Shown: in pieces, positions 33,488 to 46,142 of the stretch
How the letters are laid out: each line of letters opens with the position of its first letter
Position numbering within the stretch: position 1 is the stretch's first letter
NCBI GenBank assembly: GCA_012932865.1
Contig: SAXG01000055.1
Location: forward strand, 62,001-126,000
DNA length: 64,000 nt
Source: Amylostereum areolatum
Taxonomy: Eukaryota; Basidiomycota; Agaricomycetes; Russulales; Stereaceae
Reading direction: 5' to 3'
Position numbers and translations under genes: made by a program
Notes under the pieces: model-generated
Seen by the model: the letters and a program-made list of their open reading frames with translations, nothing else
The model's database searches: none
Told to the model about the DNA's origin: nothing

Positions 33488-33857
33488 TTCTTTGACGGTG
33501 CTTGAAGCTTGTTTGCAAAGGCACTTCTGAGGGGAGAGTCTCAGAGTTGGAGGAGAGGATGTGGTAGTACAAGTTGTACAAGTTGTACTTGAGTTGCCGA
33601 TGGGTGCGTTCAAGAATTACATAATCCCGACGCTGCCCCGATAAGGGGCGGCGGGACAATGACTAATCCCGACGCGCGAGCTTTCTTGAACTCGTCCGAG
33701 TCGCCCCTCTCGACATTCTCAATCCCTTTCCTCCGCAACCTCATAACGAGTCGACCAAAAAGTCTGAAATATGATGATATCCCTCTTGCAACCCGACCCC
33801 TTTTATACACGAATTAGCTACCTCATTCACAAGAACGTCCATCATCGGGGCTTTACG

Positions 33858-34280
33858 CTAGAACGATGAACACGCCTCCCATCCTCCTCGGGTCTTGATC
33901 CCACCCATCCACAAAGTGACGAATATGATCGGCTTCCTCGGCCCCGTTCCACCAAGCTCAAGATGTTTCCATCCAATGTCCATGCATCCTCGACATGCCG
34001 ATGCCATCGTCCAAGCCAGCTTCGCGTGTTGCTTTTTAGGTTTGAGCTCAGGCGAGCGCAACATGGCGTCGATCTCGTGCGTTGAATCTTCCCTCTTTCG
34101 ACCGACATAAAGCTCATCGCGTATATGGACAGAGGGTGCGCGCCACGAGGCCGATGCGCTCGTTGAGCTGGGAAAGATGTGGGCGGCCACGACCGCCACG
34201 ACGCCGAGCAGCATCTCATTTATCAAAAGGTCCATTTGGCATTTGGCCACCATCGCGGATCGCGCCCTCTTCCGTCCCAT
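33858..34280 (-). CDS. Hypothetical protein
   Basis: Open frame of 140 residues, start 34280 (MGRKRARSAMVAKC), with a hydrophobic segment LLGVVAVVAAHIF. No family recognised and no intron seen. It diverges from the O-methyltransferase remnant at 34547. It may be chance. Confidence 0.25.
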   Translation of the reverse strand: MGRKRARSAMVAKCQMDLLINEMLLGVVAVVAAHIFPSSTSASASWRAPSVHIRDELYVGRKREDSTHEIDAMLRSPELKPKKQHAKLAWTMASACRGCMDIGWKHLELGGTGPRKPIIFVTLWMGGIKTRGGWEACSSF

Positions 34281-34546
34281 TTAGGGCATACACCTTCCCT
34301 ATGCGACCGAGGCGTGACAGAAGCCGAGGCAGGCGCGAAGAACATGGCATGGAAATGACAGGGCAATCTGGCCCGATTCGCGCGCGTCGCCGCCGCGTCG
34401 GTCGTCGTGCCGAACGTCGAGCGTGCGCTGTCACCCCGTCGTCCGATTCGAGCGCGCGATGGCCATCCAGTAGCGTTTCATTACATGGACGATGGCCATC
34501 ACGAACGTTCGCGCCCCCCTCGTCCCCGCCCTCCCCGCCTCCCACC

Positions 34547-35152
34547 ATGACCTTCGCCGTCCTCCGCGCGCTCCACGCCATCGTCGGAGAGGCTCTCGAC
34601 GACATCCAGGCCATCTACGCGGCTGCCCCGGTGGACCTCGACCCCGACCCCGACACTCCTTCCTCCTCCTCCACCTCCTTCCCTCTCCCTCCTCCCCACC
34701 TCTCCTTCTCCCCTCCCACAGACCCCGACCTCGCCTCTCACCCCCGTCAATCACAATCCCAAAGGAAGAGCGCAGGATCCACCAACGAACCGGCCGGCCT
34801 CGACTTCCCCGCCCTCGACGATCCAGGCGATCCCCACGCCCCCGCCGAGCTCCTCACTGCCCATCCAGACGTCGCCAACGCCATCTCCCGCATCGTCTCT
34901 GCCGCAGGACACATGGCCGCCGTCGTGCGCGCCCCCTTTCTGACGCTCTGCGACGCGGGCATGGGCGTGCGTCTCCCCTTTTCACTTTGCGTTACAAGAG
35001 CCCGCTGACGGTCTACTTTCTCGACGCAGTACCATCTCCCGTCGTGTCTGCGCTTCCTCGAAACGGCTCACATCCCAGAGCTGTTGCGCGAGGCGGGCAC
35101 CGGCGGACTGCACGCGCCGTTGAAGAGCGGTAACCGGGGGGGAGGTCGGTGA
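34547..35152 (+). pseudogene. O-methyltransferase remnant, N-terminal domain only
   Basis: Start at 34547 (MTFAVLRALHAIVGEALDDI), a Pro/Ser-rich insert, then LDFPALDDPGDPHAPAELL, RIVSAAGHMAAVV and PFLTLCDAGMG. An intron (about 34968-35030, GTGCGT...CGACGCAG) joins to YHLPSCLRFLETAHIPELLR and GGLHAPLKSG. This is the dimerisation/winged-helix N-terminus of fungal SAM-dependent O-methyltransferases. Homology ends at about 35130 and no SAM-binding domain follows, so the gene is truncated. It lies 4.6 kb upstream of a P450. Confidence 0.65.
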
Positions 35153-38100
35153 AGAAGGATGTTACGCAAGGGCATCCCGGACTCCCTGGCCCCCAAACGT
35201 CGCGGTAACGGTGTTCTGTCCGTGGTTAAATTGTGGCTTGCGGTTTGCGGTTTGAATTGTGGGCGCGAGCGCGGAGGCGGACGTCCCGGATGTGGATGGG
35301 ATGGACCGCCGGACGGGCGGTATGCTAATCTGCCAGTGCCATCTCCTCTCCCTCCGTTTCTGCGATACTGATGCTTTTTTTTTGAATCCATAGAGCTGAG
35401 CTGAGGGTCGTGTGGATTCAGCCGCGTGGATTCTCGTAATGGCTGGATTGGACTGCGTGGATCACGATGAAGATTGCCGTAATGCGACGATGGAGGGGTG
35501 CGTCTTCGAGAGTGTGTGCCACCGCCAATGGTACGTCCTTTTCTTTCCTGGTCGAACGGCGGCTGAGTCGTCGATTCCGGGGCTGCAGTCGCGGGGTGTC
35601 GTAAAGCCCTTTCTGCCTCTCGGTGGAGATGTGGTCGGGGTGGGTGAGGTCGATGATGCCTCGTTTCCTTCCTTGCGTTTCTTTTTGCTTTCTACTCAGG
35701 GTTGCGGTGGGCGCTCCTCGCGTCGTCTCTGGCGGTGCGACCGCGCGCGTTGTCTGCTATCGTCTTTTCCCCTTTATTTTTCTTTCTGTCGACCGCACCA
35801 CGGGATACGCAAGCGGCACGCTGCGGCACGTCGAGACCCTCGAGTTAGAGATGTCGTAACGCGAGCCCCTCGGACTGCCGCCGGGATGATTGTGGCGTTT
35901 ATCGTTCCTTGTTTTTCTCCTTCTTCTTGGTTCTTTTGCGCCGGGGGGGGGGGGGGGGGGGGGGTGAGGGGTAGATTTGGGGCAGTACGTAAGGGTGCTG
36001 GGCCAGATTGTGGGCGATGACGGCTGGGGAGGTCGGGTCCCGGGTTGGGAACACGGGCGCTTTCATTCTGTTTTTTTTTGTGAAGCTTATTTTGCGGGGG
36101 GTTGGTGGGAGCGGGCTGGGGGTGGATACGGTGTTGAGTAGACGTTGGAGGTATGAAAGGAAGGCGTGTGTCCTGTGTGGAACGGGCGTGTTTCGGGATG
36201 AGGTGGATGGCAGCACGCGACCTGCATGATTTGACCTTTTTTTTGCGGTCGCCTACGCCTAACTGTCGAACCTTGCATGTCAACGCAGAGACACGTAGTT
36301 GCATGCAAGGGCGTCTTCGACAAGTCGGACAATGTGCGCTCCGGGGGGTCTGGCCAGCAAGGATATATCTGCGTGCCATGCGTGCGTTGCTCTCGTCATT
36401 TCATTTTTTTTCCCAGGTCGCAGATCAGCCTCACGTATTCGTTTCGTAGGGCCCGCCGCCGAAGTTGTGGCGACGCCGGGGCGGTCGTGACGCAAGTTGG
36501 CCTGCCTATCTCACTTTGACGGGGTACACGAGCTCACGTACGCATTCCCAGGTCCATTGAACCGTAGTCGAATGTCGAACGACGGTTCTCTTCGGCCTCC
36601 GCGCCTTCCAGCTTCCAGTCGCAAGGGCGTCCAGGCCGCTCGAGGAAATGTGACATCCTTGCAGATCCGACGCCAGATAGAAGCTTCTCTTCTGCCGGCG
36701 GCTCGCTTTCTCAGTTTGGAGCATGACAGGGTTGATTCAAGAGATGCGCTTTCTCGAATGAGGGCGCGCGCTCGTGCTCACGTACCTGTACGACCTTCGT
36801 CTCACTCGCTGTAGCTTCACGAACGCTGAGAACTGGCAGGGAACCCCTGTGCGTCGCTCAAGAAGGCAAGCATGGTCCGGACTGCAGGATGGAGCGGCGA
36901 CGTAGAGTGCAGGGATTGGAATGACAGCATCGGCATGAGATTCGATTCTGACTGCGATGAACAAATGGATCGGGAGCCGTCATTCCTCACGACTGCACGC
37001 ACGAGCGCCGTGGAGTGCGAATGTTCTCTGGCCTCGACACTGCCGTCACTGACGCATTCCTGGTCCAACAAGGCAGCGAGAGCACGCCATGGTCCTCCAG
37101 CAGAGATCAAGTGCCCAGGCCTCCTCAGACCCATGGCGGCGCTATGGAACGTTCCCTGCTGGCGACTCGGAGCGCGTCCTCTTTCATTGACTTTCACACT
37201 CCGCCAGGCGGCTCGCGTGCTCCATCTTGGTATGTGTCCTTCGTCTATGGCGAGGTTGGGTCGGAGTTGCAGCGCGCTCACGTACGCGCCGTCTTTTCCA
37301 CACTCAGATAAGTTTTCAAGGACGGAACACATGTCAGTGGTTTTTGTGCGGGCAGCGGGTATTTTTCCGTCTTCTGCTCGCCAACGCGCGTCCGAATCAA
37401 TGGTGGGTCGACTCTTCGTACTCCCCCGCCTTTGGCCCGCGAACAGAATGGCGTCTTACATTGGAACGCGAACAGTTACCTCATTCGTGGTGCCTGTCTA
37501 TATTGATGCGGCTGACAATCGGGGATGCCCTGAAAGGCCGTTGGCTTTGTGGCGTGAGCAAGTCCAGCATTCGCCGTCAAGACCATTCGATCCGGACGTG
37601 GATCTGGGAGAGTAGGATTCGCCCCCAGAGCTCCTGCAAGCGGTTCGGCGTCGGCTCAGAGGAAAGTGCACGGATTGTTCGCATGCCGGCATGGGTACCA
37701 CGCTGTCTGGTCGTGCGCTCGGTGTTGACATGGCCTTGCTCACGGTCACGCCGACGGCGTGCGTCCGAAGATTCTCCAGCCTGGGCCATCGCTCTGCCTT
37801 TTGCGCACGTTATACGTTCTCACGCTTATGCGGGGGTGGACGGCGCGCTACAGGGCTTTACCTCACCTCTGCTGTAATGGTGGCGGCGCTTCGCGAAGAG
37901 TCTGACGATCCCCCGCCTTCCGACGCGCCGATCGCGATGTGGTGGCAAAGAGGAGTCAGTTCGAGTCAGACACAAGTTGGTTGGAAAGCTTATGAGCACG
38001 GAATGTACGTCATTCGTCGTCGAGGGCATGGCTGGCCGGAAAGGGAATCGAAGCGGAGATGGAAGATACAGGTGTTGCGTCCCATGGAATCGACTCGCGC

Positions 38101-39700
38101 AAAGCAGGGCACCCGACCTGACGTTAGAAAGTGTCTTTCCAGCTTTGCGGGTTTCGTAACTGACATAACGCCCAGGTCGTCCAAGGTCGTGGGTGATGTT
38201 CCCAGCGAGGAGGAGCGACTTCTCTACCCTCGCACCGTAGGACCGACTGCCGCACATTGTCGTTATTCATTTCCTCGCGAACTCGCCCTCCGGCTTTCAT
38301 CTCGCCTAAATCCTGTCGTAAGCGGCGTTCAGTCGTGTTCAAGTTACCGCTGGATCTGTTTTGATCCCCGCAAGAGACGTACGTTATACCCCCGGCGGCT
38401 GTGAGCCTGTGCGTGACTTATTTTTGTGCGCTCGGAAGGACGCTCACACGGAGGGCTTCGTTTTTCGTAGGCCAGCGCGGCGATCGGTTGGGATGTCCCG
38501 ATGTCCCGATGACAGCGTTTCCCCTAGTGAGATGTTTACAATATGAATCTTCAAGGCCATCCGGTTGAGGAATAGCTGTATCGAGTCAGCCGCGGGCTCG
38601 GCGGGCGAATAAAAATGGTTACGAGTGTCTGTGGCGACGCTACACTGTACGTGTGCCACTATCTCTCTCCCCCATCCCACTGCTCAAATCCGCGTAGATC
38701 TGGAATAATATCGTATGGTCCTTGCGAATGTCGGTCCCGCGACATACGGCTCCTCTTCCGATGGTTCTACACGTTGCATGCCGTTACCTTCGACCCTATC
38801 TTCCACCGGTCATCAAGCCGCACAGAATGTGCGTTAGGAGGCCAGGTGCAGGCCCTTTTGACGCTGCCTCGCGCACACCCCGGTGTTCATCTCGGTTTCA
38901 CCACGCCGTGGTTCTGTCGCCCGATGCCCGAGGTACGTTACGGCGACTCAACCGCACTGGATGTGGGAACACTCACACAAGGATGCTTCGTCGCTTGCAG
39001 CACGGTTTGTTCGGGCAACGCCCCGATGCAGAGTTGGCACGATGTTACACCGATCGACATGGCGGATCCTCCGATGGGCTGGTATGTAGGGATCTGCCAT
39101 CTGCCTGTGCGAATTTAAATTAATTAGGCTTCAGATGCGATTCTAATGTGCATGTATGCAGGCACGAATGGCAGACTTTACAGATTGACACGATCCATTG
39201 GACGCGTCGTCTGTAGATAGCACACCTGGCGATCTCCTGAAGGGTCCCGGCGACATGAACATCTCGTCAAAATAGTTGTTTAGCTTCTCTAGAGTCCTTA
39301 CGTTGTCCACTGGACGCCCGGCATTCAACCGCCGCCTCTCATTCGCTAGGCTGGCTTTCGCATGCAGCCACCCTCGAAATCCGGTCTTCATGGGCTTCAA
39401 GTTGCCGCACACCCTTCCGTAAGATGTCCTCTCCAGGTAGGTGTACGTACGATGCTGCCGTAAACAAATACCGGAGGGGCAGTCCGGTGTTCAACAGCCC
39501 CTGCCCTAACGAGCGGCGCTACGTTCCCGGCACGGCTCGCAATGCTTCGGAGCCACTCGTAAGTCAGAAGTTGAGTGCGGGAAGGGCGACGAGGCACGTT
39601 GCATGCACCCAGCTCTCTCTCGGACCCTGGTCGCACATCACGTATGGGCGACTCTGCGACTTCTGCGTTCGGGGAGGGGTGCCGAGGCATGGTGGACAAG
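35153..39700. other. No recognisable gene
   Basis: Frames up to 247 codons occur on both strands, but they overlap, change frame and show no domain, splice or composition signal I trust. A run of about 22 G lies at 35943-35964. Possibly degenerate coding sequence or intergenic DNA. Confidence 0.4.
35943..35964 (+). repeat. Poly-G tract (about 22 G)
   Basis: Uninterrupted G run. Length in the assembly may be unreliable. Confidence 0.7.
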
Positions 39701-39704
39701 GAAG

Positions 39705-39710
39705 TATAAG
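39705..39710 (+). promoter_or_regulatory. TATA-like box of the P450 gene
   Basis: TATAAG about 40 bp before the P450 start codon. Confidence 0.35.
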
Positions 39711-39749
39711 TATCTCCTGGAGATGGGGGAGTGACACCAGATCTCGACA

Positions 39750-41982
39750 ATGCTCGGATTCGCTCAACTGTCATCCTCCTCTGCTACCTCCTCCTTCTAC
39801 TCTACAATGTACGATGCCTCTCTCTCGACTGTTGCCAAGGCCGTAGTCTCCACTTCCTTCGTAGGTGCCCCTACATACATGACTGCCACAGACACTTACT
39901 TCCATCGCTTGCAGCTGGCATACCTCTACTTCAAGACGTACGAGCCCGGTTACAAGAATCGCCTGGCCCTCCTTGTCCTGCTGGCGATCGTACCGTCGAT
40001 GCTCGCATCGTTCGCATCACTACATACCACATCTCTTGCCCTTGCCTCCTTCGCGTCGTACTATACTCTCATCCTCTTCTTCACCGTGATCTATCGTCTT
40101 TCGCCCTTCCATCCATTGGCGCACTACCCCGGCCCTGTGCTCCCGAAGGTCTCCAAATGGTACTCGTCATACGTGTGCTTCCAAGGCAAGCAGCACTTGT
40201 GGTATCAGGCTCTTCACGAGCAATACGGCGACATCGTTCGTGTCGGTGAGCAATCGTCTCTGTCTACTACATCACTTTTGAAGCTCAATGCGGTTCTACA
40301 GGCCCGAACGAACTTTCCATCCGCGATGCCTCTGCCATCACGGACGCCTGCAGCCTTCCGAAAGGCCCGAGTAAGTCGTCATTCGTTCATGATGAACGTC
40401 GATCCTGATTTGCGTTCTCAGTCTGGGACAACCGCTCCAACCCGGTCGTTCTTGTCGGCGAACGCGATGTCGACGTGCATGCTCGTCGTCGTAAGACGTG
40501 GAACCGTGGTCTGACCAGCACCGCGCTCAAGGAGTACGAGGGGCTCGTGGAGGCTCGCGCACGCCAACTCGTGGAGCGCTTCGAGTGCCTTTCCCAGGAG
40601 AGCAAAGCGCGTGTGGACATTGCTTCGTGGCTGTCGTACTTTGCGTGAGTTCCCTTTTCACCTCGGATCGTCCGCCCCGGATCGAAGCTGACCTCCGGCG
40701 TCCTTTCGGCATTCTAGGACGGATTTCATGGGGGACATGGCGTACGTGATTTTTTATCTCCGAATGGGTGCACGGTTACTAAATGACGGCATGTCTACTT
40801 TGCAGATTCGGTGGCGGCTTCGAGCTCATGCGCGCCGGCGGCGATGAATGCGGTGTGTGGACGTCGATCACGAAGGGCATGGAGTGCGTCCCTGTCTTTC
40901 TCTTGGGATTCGCTTACAGTTTGTTGACATGGTATCGATTGCAGGTCTATCGCATTGCTTGCGCACGCATCTTGGTCCATCCCGTTCATCTCGTGCATCC
41001 CCGGACTTAAGAACAACGAGCGGATCAAGTCGATGCGCGAGTTCGGAAAGAAGAGCACGCTCAACCGAATCAAAGTTGGCGCCGTCCGCAAGGACCTCTT
41101 CTACCATCTCGTACGTCATCTCGTCGATCTCAAACTTTGCCCCAGGTTCTAACGCCGTCCTCCCTTCTTAGAGCGATGAGGATCATCGCGAATCCGTTCG
41201 CCCTGCTCTTACGACAATGATCGCCGACGGTCTGCTCGCTATCATCGCCGGTTCGGACACGACCTCGACCGTCCTTTCTTCGGTCGTCTACTTCCTCCTC
41301 CGCCATCCCGCTGCATATCAGCGTCTTCAGGAAGAGATCGCGGAGAACTTCCTCCCTGAGGAAGACCCGACCGATGCATCGCGACTCAGCCGCATGCCGT
41401 GGTTGAACGCCTGCATGTACGTTCCATCCTTATCATGGAAAGGGATGCATGCTAATGATACCTTTCAGTAACGAGGCCATGCGTCTTCTTCCACCCAACC
41501 CAAGTGGATCTCAACGCACCGTTCCACAGGGTTCTGGCCCCAAAACTGTTGGATCCTTGTACGTCTTCTTTTCTATCTGCCTTTCAGACGGTATACTCAC
41601 CCACTTCATTTGTAGTGTGATCCCTGAACAGACCCAAATCATCGCGCACACCTACAGTATCCAGCGCGACTCGCGTAACTTCTCCCTCCCCGACGCCTAT
41701 CTCCCCGAGCGCTGGATCCGTCCCGAAAAGCAGTCCCCAAAACCCGAGATCACTGTTCACAACACCGCCGCGTTCTTCCCGTTCTCCGTCGGCTCCACGA
41801 GCTGTGCGGGAAAGAACCTCGCTATGCTCGAGATGCGCATGGCTCTCTGCTGGCTCTTCCAGAGGTTCGACATGAAGTTCGCCGCGGAGGGTGTGGAGGG
41901 TGATAGGTGGGAGGAGAGTCTGGAGGACTACTACATCGTTCACAAGGGGAGCATGTGGGTTGAGATGACGCCGAGGTGTTAA
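39750..41982 (+). CDS. Cytochrome P450 monooxygenase
   Basis: About nine exons with introns of about 50-60 bp. Exon 1 is 39750-40245, with two or three membrane segments (NRLALLVLLAIVPSMLASF; YYTLILFFTVIY) and the proline-rich HYPGPVLPKVSKWY. Exon 2 begins at 40302 (GPNELSIRDASAI) and exon 3 at 40422 (WDNRSNPVV). The I-helix is AGSDTTS (about 41250). ExxR is EAMR in NEAMRLLPP (about 41470). The heme loop is FPFSVGSTSCAGKNLA (about 41780), with the Cys ligand. Stop at 41982. Architecture is complete. The multi-span N-terminus is seen in several basidiomycete P450 clans; substrate unknown. It could have belonged to a pathway with the truncated O-methyltransferase. Confidence 0.9.
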
Positions 41983-42145
41983 GCTTCAAGCTTCAAGACC
42001 TGTATACTCACTATTTATTTACTATCATTATGAATCGATCTTTTCACATCCTTCTCTGTCAGACGAAATGTACATGAACACCGCACAACCGACAAGATAT
42101 TGAATACTTGTGAGAAAGCCCAGCAACTGGTCCCCTGCTCCAAAT

Positions 42146-43323
42146 CTACATGGGAATCCATTGGGCAACCACGGACTCCGGTCGTCTACTTCTCAAGGCA
42201 CTGGCAACGCATATTCGACAGATGTTTTTCCTCATACCCTCCGCATTTTTGCGCTGGAAATAATGTAGCTGGTACGTGATCCCACATCGAGCACAATCAG
42301 CTTCAGCCGCGGTGTCGCTGTCCAATGCATCAAGCACCATGAAGACACCAAGACGGAATGGCGCATTGAGCCCTACAATGCGACGATATTCCTGTCCGCT
42401 GGCGCGGGTGATGTACCGTCCGCTCTTGGTCATGAGACCTTCCAAAAGCTGAGAAGAGGATGGAAGGATAGACGACGATTTGAACCGCTCAAGGATGTAG
42501 GCGATGAATCGGATATCCGCCGCTGCGTAATGTGCAAGGACGAACGGGACGGGCCTTCGCATCCACAAATGGCTATGTCCGCGTCTATGGATCTGGCTGA
42601 CTGCGTCTAAGCGGGTGAATAGGAGACCTGGTCAGATCTAGCTCATATAGACGTTGCACATAAGATGTACTCACTATCCTTCTGCACGTTCAGATGCGGG
42701 AGGTACGTCTCCAAACACGTTTGCATGCCAAGAACGGCGTGTATCCCCTCAAAGATATCTGGGTGCAGTTCCACGGGCTGTCCAAAGTGAGGCCCCAAGC
42801 GCTGTATTCTCTCCTCCTCGCCTTCCTCCAAGACTGTCTGCCGCGCGATCACTTCGACCACCTGCAGGTCCAGGACCCTCTTGAGCTCCATTCCAAGCGT
42901 ATGATAGATTTCAATTGCGTCCATTTTGCCGTCCCACACGACCTTGATGATGTCTGTACGAGAGAGAAAGGACACCACGGCCTGCGTGGCGGCCGTCGAA
43001 TGACGGATTGTTGGGATGTCGAAAAGATAAATGTGTTGGTCTGGGCCCGGGACGGGCGTCCCGAGGCAGATGAGGGAGAGCGCGCCGTCGACCCTGCCAA
43101 TTGTTTTGCCTTCGCAATCGAGGACAACGTATGGATGTTGGGAAAGAACAGAAAGGGCCGCTTCAACCTGTTTCAACTTTGTGCAGATGCTGTACTGAAT
43201 TGCGAGGGAGGAGCTGGTCATCATCGGTTGTGAGCTGGCAGAAGACGGCAAGGAGCTGGCGAAGAAGGAAGCTTGATGCATTGATGCTTTATAAGCTCGC
43301 ACGGTCTGTTGACTTCTCATCAT
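42146..43323 (-). CDS. EXD1-like 3'-5' exonuclease domain protein
   Basis: Two exons; the intron starts GTGAGTACATC after NVQKD (about 42677) and ends near 42630. The DEDD-type RNase H fold is visible: VVLDCEG (first Asp and Glu), VVWDGKMDAIEIYH (second Asp), HYAAADIRF (Tyr and third Asp). The C-terminus has a CxxC...CxxC pair (CARCGITYQL...ICRICV) that may bind zinc. The frame opens at 43323, but a TATA-like TTATAAA lies inside it at 43288-43294, so initiation at 43224 (MMTSSSLAIQ) is plausible. Likely an RNA/DNA exonuclease or an inactive Egalitarian-like protein; the catalytic residues seem present. Confidence 0.8.
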
Positions 43324-43554
43324 GATCCAGCCAAATAAGAACCAACTGCCGCAACTGCGTCAAAACTCCAAAGAACCAATGCACTTCTGGCACCTACACA
43401 TTTACATGCAAAGGGGGAGCCGGGCTTGTTTGATAAATGAAATGCATGTGTGGATATCACCGGTCACCAACCATACCCCTCAGAATCCTGTGAATCGCTC
43501 CTCCCTCGCAAGCGGACTCTAGTACCCTCTCCTCCTGTGGGCCTCTCTTGAAAC

Positions 43555-46142
43555 TCAGTCCAGGAGTGGCCACGTCCTGAAATGATTATCCAGACCATGT
43601 CCACGCCCATGTGTAGGAAGACATACGCAGTTATCTTCCGATCTTGCTGCTCGAAGATCGCAGATGGTTGCGGTCTTACAGTCATCCGTACACGCGGTCA
43701 CGCGGCCTCCGCGGCTCAGATGCGTGTTGTATAGCTGGAACGCGGTTTCGTTCGTTTCGAAGACCTCGGTGAGCTTGTGCCAGAAAGAGGCATTGAGAGG
43801 ATCGGAGGGGCCGAGATTTCCGACGAGTGGGCCCCAAGTGTCACGCGCGGAGTAGTAGAGCTCCCAGGTCGCTGGTCAAAGGCATAAAAAACGCTCTTGC
43901 AAGAAGAATGCGAGACATACGTCCTGTTTGGAAACTTGGGTCTGAGATGTTGGCTGTGTGTAAAGTTCGATGAATATGATAGCCGCGCGAAGGGGATGCG
44001 ACGGGGAGATACGTACTGGAGAACACCTTCGCATCGATTACCTCGAATGTATCAGGGTCAACGTCGTAAATCTTGAAAGCAGGGTTCCCACCTGTCGTTT
44101 CGCGTTAGCATTGCCAGAAGCCTACATACGAGTTGCAGAATGACAAACTGGTGGGAGTGAGCGCTGGTGCGATCAACAAAATGCTGTCCGCCGTCTCGGT
44201 GGTCTGGTTGTCCCAATCCGAATATGCTACCTCAAACTGGTCCTTCGAAGACGGAGATTGTCATGATAAGCAAGCAGGCTTTTCAACATGCGAAGGCTAC
44301 ATGCCATATGACTGTGCCCGAAGAATTGAGCAGCGATCGTGTTCTTGTATCGTTGAATGATCTGGTCGTAGTAGTTCGACTGGCATCGATGGATGTCAGA
44401 AATCATACAACTGCGGTGGAGCCCGGGGAAAGCCATGCCTGATCGTGAGCAAAGTCTGCCTTCCCGGATGGGATGTGTCCAATGATCCATACGCGCTGTG
44501 ACGCATCCTCAGCGGACTGAAGTTGCTCAATCATGAAGGCGAATAGACCATTCGGATCGGCTCTGGTGCAAAGGTTCAGAGAAAGCATAACACAGATTTG
44601 GGGTGGGGAAGACTCGCATCTGGTTGTTATTGTCGTAGAGCCAAAAGCTAAGACAGAGGCGTCACAGCGAGCGCATAGATGAAGAGGTTACTTGCGCACT
44701 TCTGTTTATACCAGTACTGGGTGTTCAACGATATGATTTTGAGCGTCGTATCGGGGACGTTGATAGCATACGAGCCCGAGATATGGTCGACCTGCTCAGC
44801 TGCAGCGTTGCCTATCCATTGCTGAAGATTTATATCAGAACCTTCGAATATTTGGAAAGGCCTGTTCGATATACCTGCCATCCTGAACTTTGCGTATCAA
44901 AGACCCACTGCGAATCGATAGTGGTAACGGTTGTGTTTCGGGGAAAGCTGTTCACAGGCGCTGAGTCACTGTAGAATACACTGGTGAAGCGTTTTCAGTG
45001 GAACCAACGACGATATTTCGTACTGGTTTCCTGCAGAGCGACATCAGGTGGTATATGAGATAGCATACAGGAGGTACTGTACCTATAGATGGGTACACGG
45101 TCAACCCTATCGAGTTCGCCATTTGATTGTTCCACGCCATAAGGTCCACCGTCGCATCGCTGAATATACGAATGTCAGTAAACCAAATTCTGGATGCAAT
45201 GTTTCACTCGCCTCTTGTTTACCAGCCACGTATCCCCTGAGGAAATTTTCCGTCAGCGCGTCGTATTCTACCTGATATCATAGAAGGAAGACAAACCTTC
45301 GACGACGTCGCCTGTGAAAATCGCGAATTTGGCACCTTTTCCCAAAGAGCCAACAGCGCCCAACATGCTTTGTGCGAGATCGATAGGGCTGTCGCACTGC
45401 GAGTTTCCGAAAGGCCCTGCGGGCTCGGTGATGGGACCGGTATGGTCGGCAAAGTCGCGACAGCAGATATTCTTGGTGCAGTTCGCATCCGCACCAACCT
45501 ATACACAACGATCAGAACTGAAGGATGAAAACAGAGGGTTACGAGATGTGAAGTCTTACGGTATATTCCCTGTCGATGTGCACGTCCGAAAAGTGCACTA
45601 CCTGAAACGGTGTTCTTCCCCTGGACAAGAATCGCGTTGCGTTCTCTGGCGCAGGCTTTGGAATAGAGACCATGAAAGGAGTAATCGGAGGTTGCTGCGA
45701 GCCGGGAGTGTCCATGTCCATGAACTGACGATGATATGACAGGGAGGGGCTTACCTGGCACAATCCGAACGTTGCTTCGCAAAATTTCGTGGCCGTTGTT
45801 CCGCCTGCATCGAGCGCTCGAAGCGCGTGGGCAACGAGTGGGCCTGATCTTTCAAGCTCACCAGCGCATACATCGTCGTCAGCAGCCTGGATCGAGTTTC
45901 AACGAAACACCAATGGCATGGAGCGTAGCACTCACGCCTAACAATTGGCAAACGGACGTCAACGTCGCCACGAATGCATCGTTTCCGAGATGGGCCACGG
46001 TTTGCAATGGGGGGAGAAGAACATCGTTGCAGCCGGCACAGTCGACAACGGTTTCCAGCGCATTGAGGATATCGTCGAGGAGGGAAGCTTGTCCAAACAC
46101 GACGAAGAATCCGAGGAAGGTGAGATACGCGAAGGACCTCAT
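43555..46142 (-). CDS. Acid sphingomyelinase-like phosphodiesterase (intact copy)
   Basis: Many small exons. Start at 46142 with a signal peptide (MRSFAYLTFLGFFVVFGQA). A saposin-B-like region follows with paired cysteines (DCAGCNDVLLPPL; AGELERSGPLVAHALRALD; EATFGLCQ). The calcineurin-like metallophosphoesterase domain has HFSDVHIDREY, FAIFTGDVVEG, WIIGHIPSGKADFAHDQ, and AAQFF followed by GHSH. The C-terminus has FQLYNTHLSRGG and ends in a Cys-rich tail; stop 43555-43557. It would hydrolyse sphingomyelin or a related phosphodiester outside the cell or in an acidic compartment (family knowledge). Broken paralogues lie at 24.3, 31 and 59 kb. Confidence 0.85.

Larger units (their letters stand above)
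25695..33510. repeat. Left arm of an inverted segmental duplication
   Basis: On the minus strand this arm is collinear with two consecutive blocks of the right arm. Block 1: 25695 to about 30710 matches about 57165 back to 52700 (FunK1 and flanks, near-identical). Block 2: about 29500-33510 matches about 61550 back to 57255 (FunK1 upstream region, sphingomyelinase fragment, short FunK1; more diverged). Boundaries were judged by eye. Confidence 0.85.

Noticed and set aside
34082..34546. Upstream extension of the O-methyltransferase frame (308 codons from 34082)
   Set aside because: The part before 34547 is Arg/Ser-rich without similarity to the family. The family-like sequence starts at the Met at 34547.
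36872..37615. 247-codon plus-strand frame
   Set aside because: Overlaps a long minus-strand frame, lacks domain character, and has composition like the surrounding non-coding DNA.
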